Origin: Candidatus Dadabacteria bacterium
GTDB lineage: Bacteria > Desulfobacterota_D > UBA1144 > Nemesobacterales > UBA2774
Direction: 5' to 3'
Length of the DNA: 5,960 nucleotides
Assembly (NCBI GenBank): GCA_030632765.1
Contig: DAOVUC010000113.1
Coordinates: 1-5,960, forward strand
Numbering within the stretch: position 1 is the first letter of the stretch; every line of letters begins with the position of its first letter. A model generated the notes under the pieces. That model was not told where the DNA came from. It did no database searches and saw only the letters and a program-made list of their open reading frames with translations. A program made the position numbers and the translations under genes. Shown here piece by piece: positions 1 to 4,700 of this stretch.

Positions 1-88
1 CAGGTATTGATCAAAAATCTTACAGTTTGTTATTAAATAAATATCGAGAGTCATAGACCAAAGGAAACCCACTTGCTATATTTACCCG

Positions 89-94
89 TATAAT
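89..94 (+). promoter_or_regulatory. Consensus -10 box for the alpha/beta-hydrolase, possibly leaderless
   Basis: A perfect TATAAT lies only six bases before the ATG at 101. A start site seven bases downstream of the box would be the A of that ATG, and no Shine-Dalgarno sequence precedes it. No convincing -35 hexamer is present 16-18 bases upstream (the region reads AACCCA or similar). A TTGCTA at 73-78 is too close, with a 10-base spacer. The box could be coincidental in AT-rich DNA. A weaker alternative pair, TTGATC (7-12) and TATTAA (31-36), would give a conventional leader. Confidence 0.4.
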
Positions 95-100
95 ATCAAT

Positions 101-880
101 ATGTCTGAAATAACTATTGAAGGAAACAAATTACATTATATAGAAGGAGAGAAGTTCGATAATTCTCGTCCTACTATTCTAATGATTCACGGAGCTGGGC
201 AAAGTGCCTCTACCTGGAGGTTTCAACTGGATCTATTTAGAAATCACCCAAGTTTTAACCTCATAGTCCTTGATTTACCAGGTCGCGGTGGTTCGGGCGG
301 GGCGGGTTTTCACACGGTAAGAGAGTATAAAGAATTGGTATTGGAATTCACTGAACATTTAAATTTGAAAAATATTATATTGATAGCTCATTCTATGGGT
401 GGTGGAGTGGCTATGCTCATAGCTCTTGAGCATCCGGAAATTATTAAAGCGTGTGTTTTAGCAGCTACAGGGGCAAAGCTCAGCGTAGCTGAACAAACAC
501 TTGAAGTGGTTAAAAATAGTTATGAGGCCTTTTGTGAGCTCTCGCCTGAGAGGATGTTTGCAGAGGATTCTGCTGATGAGCTTAAGCAGGAATTTAAAGA
601 AAGCATGTTAGATACAGGACCCGAAGTTTGCTATTGGGATTTGATTGCATGTAATGAATTTAATATTATGGATGCGGTTGAGAAGATAGTCGTGCCAACA
701 ATTATTATCTCGGCTGATAAAGATATTCTAACACCCTCTAAATATGGTGAGTATCTTCACCAAAAAATCTATGGATCACAATTATACATAGTAAAGGGTT
801 CGGGTCATTTTATAATGCAGGAAAAGGCGAAGGAATTTAATCGGGTTATACTTGAATTCTTAGATGGTTTTATTGAGTAA
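101..880 (+). CDS. Alpha/beta-fold hydrolase (serine hydrolase/esterase-like)
   Basis: This is a 259-residue, single-domain cytoplasmic alpha/beta-hydrolase with no signal peptide. Family landmarks appear in order: the oxyanion-side HGAG (His30-Gly33), the strand and turn LDLPGRGGS (58-65), the nucleophile elbow AHSMGG with Ser98, the acid loop SADKDILTP with Asp208 the likely catalytic acid, and GSGHF with His236. The elbow starts with Ala instead of the usual Gly, which the small-x-Ser-x-small rule allows. A cap of about 70 residues (roughly 125-195) precedes the acid loop and would set specificity. The family includes carboxylesterases, enol-lactonases and C-C bond hydrolases, and the substrate cannot be read from sequence. 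ATG 101 is the first usable start after an in-frame stop at 38-40. Upstream genes are not visible, and the next gene has its own promoter. Confidence 0.9.
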   Translation: MSEITIEGNKLHYIEGEKFDNSRPTILMIHGAGQSASTWRFQLDLFRNHPSFNLIVLDLPGRGGSGGAGFHTVREYKELVLEFTEHLNLKNIILIAHSMGGGVAMLIALEHPEIIKACVLAATGAKLSVAEQTLEVVKNSYEAFCELSPERMFAEDSADELKQEFKESMLDTGPEVCYWDLIACNEFNIMDAVEKIVVPTIIISADKDILTPSKYGEYLHQKIYGSQLYIVKGSGHFIMQEKAKEFNRVILEFLDGFIE

Positions 881-918
881 TACAAAGTAGTTAAGAAAGG
901 TTTGTTAATTTAAAACTA

Positions 919-947
919 TTGATATATTGCACCTTAGCCATTATATT
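919..947 (+). promoter_or_regulatory. Sigma70-like promoter for the secreted hypothetical gene
   Basis: TTGATA (919-924) and TATATT (942-947) are separated by exactly 17 bases, each differing from consensus at one position. Transcription would begin near 954, giving a leader of about 63 nt before the ATG at 1017. The 8-base word CTTAGCCA occurs at 933-940, within the spacer, and again at 983-990 in the leader. It could be a coincidence or a pair of binding sites. Confidence 0.55.
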
Positions 948-1016
948 TATGTTGGGTGGTATAAATTAAGTATGGATTTAATCTTAGCCAGCATTTAAGG
1001 GTTAGAGGGAGTTAGA

Positions 1017-1538
1017 ATGCGGGTTTATTTAGGGGCCTTTATTTTTATAATATTTGTCGGGTCAGGTTTGAGTTCTGTTGGCAATGAGTTGATTGCTCAA
1101 AATACTAACCTTAATCCGACATCGGTTAACGAAGAATACGACAATTCCGATGAGGATAGCTATGTCTGTCCTGACAACGAAATTAATGTATTAAACTCTA
1201 TAGAAAGTGAGCCGGGTACAACATCCGAGGCAAAAATAAATGCTTGTAGTGCTGATTATCAATCTGAGTCTGATATTGTCAGCACTTCAGAGTCTCCAGC
1301 GAATAGCGACAAAGCTGTAAATGAGAATGGCGAGCAGATTTCTTTATTACCAAACCCGGAAGTTGAATTTGTAGAGGAGTATATGGTTAAGTTTGATAGT
1401 TTTAAGTCCAGGGATACAATTATCTATGGTGGAGTAATGCCATTTGTAGCAATTCCGGATAGTGAATTGGCAAATGAAGATAAGTTCTTTAATGAAGAAA
1501 GTTTTTCAGTGTTTCTCTATTTCAAAAGAAAGTTTTAA
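1017..1538 (+). CDS. Secreted, acidic hypothetical protein, possibly cut short
   Basis: I do not recognise this 173-residue protein. Residues 1-20 form a short, mostly hydrophobic segment after MR (LGAFIFIIFVGSG), which reads as a Sec signal peptide. Cleavage may lie near 20-28, after SGLSS or ELIA. The stretch from about 30 to 120 is rich in Ser, Glu, Asp and Asn and looks disordered. It carries only two cysteines (Cys51 and Cys77), which could form a disulfide after export. The last 50 residues are more hydrophobic and patterned (YMVKFDSF, TIIYGGVMPFVAIP), like the start of a folded beta-rich domain, and end abruptly in FLYFKRKF. Intergenic repeats begin about 15 bases after the stop, so a longer ancestral C-terminus could have been lost. 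The start is supported by GGGAG at 1006-1010. The gene stands alone behind its own promoter. Confidence 0.6.
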   Translation: MRVYLGAFIFIIFVGSGLSSVGNELIAQNTNLNPTSVNEEYDNSDEDSYVCPDNEINVLNSIESEPGTTSEAKINACSADYQSESDIVSTSESPANSDKAVNENGEQISLLPNPEVEFVEEYMVKFDSFKSRDTIIYGGVMPFVAIPDSELANEDKFFNEESFSVFLYFKRKF

Positions 1539-1554
1539 TCACCACATCTATATC

Positions 1555-1594
1555 ATTCTGAACTCGATTCAGAATCTAATCTTTTGCTTTTTTT
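1555..1594 (+). terminator. Hairpin plus T-tract downstream of the secreted hypothetical gene
   Basis: ATTCTGAA (1555-1562) and TTCAGAAT (1568-1575) form a perfect 8-bp stem with a 5-base loop, 17 bases after the stop codon. T-rich DNA follows, with T4 at 1582-1585 and T7 at 1588-1594. The stem is AT-rich and the T7 run starts 13 bases after it, so this is a weak candidate for intrinsic termination. It may instead be one more palindromic module of the neighbouring repeat cluster. Confidence 0.4.
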
Positions 1595-1596
1595 CT

Positions 1597-1725
1597 TCTC
1601 CCTTAAAAAAGGGAGATTGGGGGGGATTTATATGTTTGTTTTTCTTGAACCGCACACTCTGAGGTTCTCGAAGGGTGAAATCCTAAAAGCCCCGTCCTTC
1701 GATTTAACTCAGGACGAACGGGTTT
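1597..1725 (+). repeat. Compound palindromic intergenic repeat, copy 1
   Basis: The first module is a perfect 8-bp stem with an AAAA loop (TCTCCCTT at 1597-1604 with AAGGGAGA at 1609-1616), followed by a G-rich tail through 1630. The second module holds CTGAGG...TCGAAGG at 1659-1674 and an imperfect inverted partner CCTTCGA...CTCAGG at 1696-1713, bracketed by CCCGT and ACGGG. Twenty-five bases (1659-1683) recur exactly at 5918-5942, after a related G-rich module and in the same order and orientation. It has no coding capacity and no transposase. It is either a REP/MITE-type element or two repeat families that tend to sit together. Confidence 0.7.
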
Positions 1726-1731
1726 AAATAT

Positions 1732-1766
1732 GTACATCCTACAACCTGTATCGTGCATCTTGCATC
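1732..1766 (+). repeat. Imperfect 7-bp tandem repeat, five units
   Basis: Five consecutive heptamers are in register: GTACATC, CTACAAC, CTGTATC, GTGCATC and TTGCATC, approximating NTRCATC. The last three differ from each other at only one or two positions. The array begins a few bases after the compound repeat and could be part of the same intergenic island. No open reading frame covers it. Confidence 0.55.
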
Positions 1767-1842
1767 ATACCCACGCCTTCCTTCTCGTCACCTTTAACCC
1801 ATCTCAGTTAATTCACGACAACTCAATAACACACCTGCACTC

Positions 1843-1870
1843 TTTACTAGAGATTCAATTTTGTTACACT
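1843..1870 (+). promoter_or_regulatory. Likely promoter of npdG
   Basis: TTTACT (1843-1848) and TACACT (1865-1870) are 16 bases apart, each matching the sigma70 consensus at four of six positions. A start near 1877 would give a leader of about 28 nt containing the strong ribosome binding site GGGAGGA (1890-1896) before the ATG at 1905. Confidence 0.4.
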
Positions 1871-1904
1871 AATTGCAAATTTATGTGATGGGAGGATAAA
1901 AAAA

Positions 1905-2564
1905 ATGAAGATAGCGCTACTTGGTGGTACAGGAGATATTGCAGAAGGGCTTGTTCTAAGATGGTCTAAGGCCGGGCATGAAATTTTCATAGGTTCAAGG
2001 AGTGATGAAAAAGCGAAGGGTATAGCCTCTGAGTATATCGAAAAATTAAACGATCTGGGTATAGAGTCAAAGATTCATGGGATGCCCAATGCTGATGCTG
2101 CAAAAGCAGCGGAAGTGGTGATAATAAGTATTCCTCCCGAGTATGCGGCGGCTACAATTAGTCAAATTAAAGATAGCTTTACCGATCAAATTGTAGTAAC
2201 TCCTGTAGTTTCTATGGAAAGACACGAAGATAAGAGTTTTGTATACAATCCTCCTCCCCATGGTTCATCTGCACTTGAAATTAAGGAAGCTCTTCCGGAG
2301 ACGGCAAGGCTTGTTTCCGCGTATCATAATCTTCCCGCTAAAGAACTCAGCAAGGTGGAAGAAGAACTTGACTATGATGTAGTAATTTGCGGGGATGACG
2401 AAGAAGCCAAAGAAGTGGTTAAAAAGCTCACAGAAGACATGCCCAATATGAGAGTGCTTGACGCCGGTCCTTTGAAGTTGTCTTCTATGATCGAAGCTAT
2501 TACGCCTCTTATCGTTAATTTAAACGTAAGACATAAGCACCATTTTTCTATTAAATTTACCTAA
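1905..2564 (+). CDS. npdG: NADPH-dependent F420 reductase family protein (NpdG/Fno)
   Basis: This 219-residue protein matches the family that transfers hydride between NADP(H) and coenzyme F420 in the cytoplasm. The N-terminus is a Rossmann nucleotide site, LLGGTGDIAEGL (residues 5-16). It is followed by GSR (30-32), where Ser and Arg at the end of the second strand bind the NADP 2'-phosphate in the archaeal enzyme. Further landmarks are the SIPPEYA loop (75-81), SAYHNLPA (138-145), CGDDEE (162-167), DAGPL (186-190) and the terminal SIKF, all in the order seen in Archaeoglobus Fno. The length is that of the family. The start has a strong GGGAGGA site. No F420 biosynthesis gene or F420-dependent partner is in view, so use of F420 rather than another deazaflavin or flavin is inferred from family membership. 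Confidence 0.85.
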   Translation: MKIALLGGTGDIAEGLVLRWSKAGHEIFIGSRSDEKAKGIASEYIEKLNDLGIESKIHGMPNADAAKAAEVVIISIPPEYAAATISQIKDSFTDQIVVTPVVSMERHEDKSFVYNPPPHGSSALEIKEALPETARLVSAYHNLPAKELSKVEEELDYDVVICGDDEEAKEVVKKLTEDMPNMRVLDAGPLKLSSMIEAITPLIVNLNVRHKHHFSIKFT

Positions 2565-2569
2565 CCTAT

Positions 2570-2600
2570 CAGAGGCGGCCTTTAAAAAAGACTGCCTTTG
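2570..2600 (+). terminator. Hairpin between convergent npdG and yjbQ
   Basis: AGGCGG (2573-2578) pairs with CTGCCT (2592-2597) with one G-U pair. Three further outer pairs, one of them G-U, extend the stem to 2570-2600. It sits in the 40-base gap between two gene ends. It lacks a clear U-tract on the plus strand, and on the minus strand the wobble pairs become A-C mismatches. It is therefore at best a weak terminator for npdG. Confidence 0.35.
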
Positions 2601-2604
2601 ACCT

Positions 2605-3024
2605 TCACTCCCCAATAATCTGAAGAATTATTTCTCTTGACCTGGGTCTATTATCAAAATCTACTACAATTATCTGCTGCCAAGTTCCGAGCAGAAGTCT
2701 GGAGGAGGCAAAAGGAACGCTCAGAGATGCTCCTTGAAGAGCTGCTCTAACGTGGGAGTACCCGTTGCCGTCCCCCCATCTTGCGTCATGGTGGTAGCCT
2801 ATATCTTTAGGAGCGATTCTTTCAATCGCCTCTTGAAAATCCCTAATTGCCCCGCCCTCGTATTCAATGGTTGTGACCCCTGCTGTCGATCCGGGAATAA
2901 AAACCGTCACCGTTCCTGAAGATACCCCCGATTCACTCACACCTCTTGCTACTTCACTCGTTATATCGATTAAATCGGTGTCGCCATTTGTCTCAATCCG
3001 AAGACCTTTAGTTATTACAGCCAC
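2605..3024 (-). CDS. yjbQ: YjbQ-family (UPF0047) protein, secondary thiamine-phosphate synthase type
   Basis: This is a 139-residue cytoplasmic protein of the YjbQ/UPF0047 family, normal length being about 130-140. It has the family signature throughout: VTVFIPGSTAGVTTIEYE (39-56), YHHDARWGDGNGYSHVRAAL (77-96) with His78, His79 and His91 as likely active-site or metal-site residues, GASLSVPF (98-105), and LGTWQQIIVVDFDNRPRSR (112-130). The E. coli member has weak thiamine-phosphate synthase activity and can suppress thiE loss. The true physiological role of the family is unsettled, and no other thiamine gene is nearby. The start codon is GTG at 3024-3022, preceded by AGGAGA with a 6-base spacer. 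It is the second gene after the MBL-fold gene, with a 10-base gap, and is probably translationally coupled to it. Confidence 0.88.
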   Translation of the reverse strand: MAVITKGLRIETNGDTDLIDITSEVARGVSESGVSSGTVTVFIPGSTAGVTTIEYEGGAIRDFQEAIERIAPKDIGYHHDARWGDGNGYSHVRAALQGASLSVPFASSRLLLGTWQQIIVVDFDNRPRSREIILQIIGE

Positions 3025-3030
3025 TTTTTA

Positions 3031-3037
3031 TCTCCTA
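3031..3037 (-). promoter_or_regulatory. yjbQ ribosome binding site overlapping the upstream stop codon
   Basis: Read on the minus strand, TAGGAGA contains both the TAG stop of the MBL-fold gene (3037-3035) and the AGGAGA Shine-Dalgarno site of yjbQ (3036-3031), six bases before its GTG start. Ribosomes finishing the first gene would occupy the initiation site of the second, a typical arrangement for translational coupling. It also confirms the GTG start. Confidence 0.75.
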
Positions 3038-4003
3038 TAAAAGGTTTAGTTGGGTAGGTTTTTCAAGAGGTATTGCTTTGTACCCTCTTTTTTGCAAGGT
3101 TTTAGCAAATTCGGTAGCATGCTTGTCAATTAAATATACCTTCTCAGGACTTACATATTCTACATATTGTAGAAGCTCGTTGTATCCGGCATGATTGCTA
3201 AGAGTAAACGTCTCGTTGGCTTTAAATGCTGATTTTATGGCTGATTTTTCTTCTGCGTCCCATTCGATAATCATTGCGGCTCTCTTTCTTTTGATATTTT
3301 TGATTTTGTTGGACTCCATTTTATCAGGCGGGATTATGACAATCTTTTCTTCAATATGTGTGGGTTTAAAAAGCTCATAATCTCCGAACTCAATTCCAAA
3401 TTCCTCATATATTTTCGTAGCTTTATATATCGATTTGTGAAGGCTGAGTTTAAATCCATTCTCCCCCAGAACTTTAATGATATCTTGAGCTTTTCCCACA
3501 GGTTCCACCAGTATCACAGGTGTGGAATCCAAAGATAGAGTTTCATTAATGAACTTTATTAGGGGTTCAATAGATTCATAAAAAGAGGGGGATATATATT
3601 TGGGTAGTCCGTAGGTGCATTTCATAACCAAAATATCACAATGTCTTGTGTAAGCGGGTTCTTGGGTCGGGAGCTTCTTTAAATTTATATCCCCGCTATA
3701 AATAAGCGTTTTATCACCTTTATCAACTATCATCTGTGAGGAACCAAGCATATGGCCAGACGGTACAAGCTCTACTTGCAGATTGCCAAGTGCAAATGGT
3801 CTGAAGTAGGGGCAAGCAAGAACTACGGATTTTTTAATCTTAGTGTCTAAGAATTTAATAGTCTCGGGAGTGGCAATAATCTTTTCAGAAGCAGTAAACT
3901 TATCAATATTCGCGTTCGAGATAAAAGAAAGCCCTGCTTTCTTTTTTGAATCGAACCAGAGGCCTGTTCCTTTTAAATGAATTCCTTCGTTATATTCAAT
4001 CAT
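3035..4003 (-). CDS. Metallo-beta-lactamase/beta-CASP-fold protein with degenerate active site
   Basis: This 322-residue protein resembles the beta-CASP exonuclease-like branch (ligase-associated exonuclease and RNA-processing nucleases). Fold-defining pieces remain: PSGHMLGSSQMIVD (81-94) with the motif-3 His84, LIYSGDI (100-106) with Asp105, CTYGLPKYISP (129-139), VEPVGKAQDII (166-176), and a C-terminal SNHAGYNELLQYV (269-281). The metal-binding HxHxDH box, however, reads NANIDK at 30-35, so all three histidines are gone and only Asp34 remains. The motif-A acid before CTYG is Lys128, and the motif-C histidine position appears to be Asp293. Hydrolysis by the usual two-metal mechanism is therefore unlikely. 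The ORF is intact and full length, pointing to a retained non-catalytic role such as nucleic-acid or partner binding. ATG 4003 is the first possible start after an in-frame stop and has no Shine-Dalgarno site. It is the first gene of an operon with yjbQ. Confidence 0.75.
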   Translation of the reverse strand: MIEYNEGIHLKGTGLWFDSKKKAGLSFISNANIDKFTASEKIIATPETIKFLDTKIKKSVVLACPYFRPFALGNLQVELVPSGHMLGSSQMIVDKGDKTLIYSGDINLKKLPTQEPAYTRHCDILVMKCTYGLPKYISPSFYESIEPLIKFINETLSLDSTPVILVEPVGKAQDIIKVLGENGFKLSLHKSIYKATKIYEEFGIEFGDYELFKPTHIEEKIVIIPPDKMESNKIKNIKRKRAAMIIEWDAEEKSAIKSAFKANETFTLSNHAGYNELLQYVEYVSPEKVYLIDKHATEFAKTLQKRGYKAIPLEKPTQLNLL

Positions 4004-4036
4004 TAAGTCTAAATTTTAGTGTACTTCGGGGGGTAT

Positions 4037-4087
4037 GATTTTCAAGCGGGTGAAAATGACACAAGCTCAATTTCAGATGAGCTTTGT
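4037..4087 (-). promoter_or_regulatory. Two stem-loops in the leader of the MBL-fold gene
   Basis: Two perfect 7-bp inverted repeats stand in tandem. AAGCTCA (4063-4069) pairs with TGAGCTT (4078-4084) and is extendable by two pairs past a 1-base bulge to 4061-4087. ATTTTCA (4038-4044) pairs with TGAAAAT (4051-4057) around a 6-base loop. Both fall inside the predicted leader of about 93 nt, shortly after the transcription start. The first also lies 25 bases past the stop of the upstream exported-protein gene and may help end that transcript, though no proper U-tract follows. Confidence 0.5.
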
Positions 4088-4102
4088 AGGAATATCTTGC
4101 CT

Positions 4103-4132
4103 ATTATACGAGCTATTCAATCACTACGTCAG
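4103..4132 (-). promoter_or_regulatory. Promoter of the MBL-fold/yjbQ operon
   Basis: On the minus strand a perfect TATAAT (4108-4103) follows CTGACG (4132-4127), a four-of-six match to TTGACA, with an 18-base spacer. The -35 box overlaps the last codons of the exported-protein gene. Transcription would start near 4096, leaving a long leader of about 93 nt before the ATG at 4003. Confidence 0.5.
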
Positions 4133-4526
4133 AAATAAATTCTTCTTGCACGAATTTCCATTTTCCGTTTTCTTTAACAAGAAATACAATTCCATCGATA
4201 GGCTCATTACTAGTAGTATCGACTCCATCAACTGTTAATATAGCGGTATCACCATTAATTTTTGAGGAAATAGCTGTTATTTTAATCTTCTTTCGCTCTT
4301 CTTTTACAATTTTAAGGAAGAGAGCTTCATCTTCTTTTGTTATTTCACCCATTTGGTTTATGTAGTTTTGCGAAAGGTAAGGTTTTAGTTCATTAATGGA
4401 CTTTGCTTTTTTGGTTGCCTCTACATAAGAGTCATAAAATTTAATAGTTACATCTTCTTCCGCAAACGCGGTTACCAAGATAAAAAAACTCAAGAAAAAG
4501 GCGAATGTTATTGTATATTTTTTCAT
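4113..4526 (-). CDS. Small exported protein, NTF2-like/DUF4878-like appearance
   Basis: The protein is 137 residues from the ATG at 4526. MKKYTITFAFFLSFFILVTAFA (1-22) is a textbook Sec signal peptide, with an AFA cleavage site before EEDV, so the mature protein is about 115 residues and extracytoplasmic. The mature part opens with a helical stretch (FYDSYVEATKKAKSINELKPYLS, 30-52), then strands with KITAISSKINGDTAILTVDG (82-101) and a final GKWKFVQEEF (121-130). That order and the 'GKWKF..E' ending resemble small NTF2-like/lumazine-binding DUF4878-type lipoproteins and secreted proteins, but no lipobox Cys is present. The reading frame continues upstream to 4604. The promoter's predicted start near 4569 and the GGAG seven bases before 4526 favour the short form, and the adjacent ATG at 4529 is equally possible. 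Function is unknown. Confidence 0.72.
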   Translation of the reverse strand: MKKYTITFAFFLSFFILVTAFAEEDVTIKFYDSYVEATKKAKSINELKPYLSQNYINQMGEITKEDEALFLKIVKEERKKIKITAISSKINGDTAILTVDGVDTTSNEPIDGIVFLVKENGKWKFVQEEFISDVVIE

Positions 4527-4575
4527 CATTTCTCTCCGTAATATAAGAACTTCTGTCAGGCCATCTTTTGGATAA

Positions 4576-4604
4576 AGAATACCAAGCGGATTTATTATTG
4601 ACAA
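4576..4604 (-). promoter_or_regulatory. Promoter of the small exported-protein gene
   Basis: On the minus strand TTGTCA (4604-4599) and TATTCT (4581-4576) are exactly 17 bases apart. A start near 4569 gives a leader of about 40 nt that contains GGAGAG just before the paired ATG codons at 4529 and 4526. It overlaps the divergent promoter of the M42 peptidase gene. Confidence 0.55.
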
Positions 4605-4627
4605 GGAATCCTTGAAACAGTGATAAT
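4598..4627 (+). promoter_or_regulatory. Promoter of the M42 peptidase gene
   Basis: A perfect TTGACA (4598-4603) is followed after 18 bases by GATAAT (4622-4627), five of six matches to TATAAT. The predicted start is near 4634, with a leader of about 67 nt. Its -35 box shares bases with the -35 box of the divergent minus-strand promoter. Confidence 0.6.
4602..4614. promoter_or_regulatory. Palindrome CAAGGAATCCTTG, candidate operator between divergent promoters
   Basis: A perfect 6-1-6 inverted repeat (CAAGGA, A, TCCTTG) begins inside the overlapping -35 boxes of both divergent promoters and extends into the spacer of the plus-strand one. A protein bound here could repress both genes at once. 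No regulator gene is present in the window, and the site was identified by symmetry and position only. Confidence 0.4.
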
Positions 4628-4700
4628 TCTCAACATTGCTTTGGTATTCAAGCGTTTATATTTTAGGAATAAAAAATTCTATATTTGAGAGGAAAATTCC

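Larger units (their letters stand above)
1539..1904. other. 366-base gene-free stretch: repeat island, then npdG promoter region
   Basis: No credible gene lies here. From left to right it holds the AT-rich hairpin (1555-1575), the compound palindromic repeat (1597-1725), the heptamer array (1732-1766), about 75 bases (1767-1842) in which I see nothing, and the promoter and ribosome binding site of npdG. The 66-codon reading frame crossing 1462-1662 runs through the repeat and is not a gene. Confidence 0.7.

Noticed and set aside
1597..1616. TCTCCCTT-AAAA-AAGGGAGA stem as an intrinsic terminator
   Set aside because: The T-tract lies before the stem on the plus strand, and an A-tract follows it on the minus strand. 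Neither direction has the U-run needed after the hairpin. It recurs in related form in copy 2, so it is better read as a repeat module.
1462..1662. 66-codon plus-strand frame with a hydrophobic tail
   Set aside because: It overlaps the end of the secreted hypothetical gene out of frame and is mostly translated repeat DNA. I also considered it as a frameshifted continuation of that gene, but the sequence (SSPLKKGDWGGF) is the generic translation of this palindromic repeat.
1732..1766. CRISPR-like array
   Set aside because: The units are contiguous heptamers with no spacers, and no cas gene is present.
2734..2919. Plus-strand frame inside yjbQ, and similar small frames inside npdG (minus) and the MBL-fold gene (plus)
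   Set aside because: All are antisense shadows of well-supported genes and have no independent start signals.
4035..4238. 67-codon plus-strand frame
   Set aside because: It overlaps the exported-protein gene in antisense and the leader hairpins. It has no ribosome binding site and no recognisable motif.
4527..4604. N-terminal extension of the small exported protein to an ATG at 4604
   Set aside because: It would bury the signal peptide 26 residues inside the protein. It would also start upstream of the predicted transcription start near 4569, and it overlaps the promoter. The ATG at 4526 (or 4529) has a proper GGAG site.
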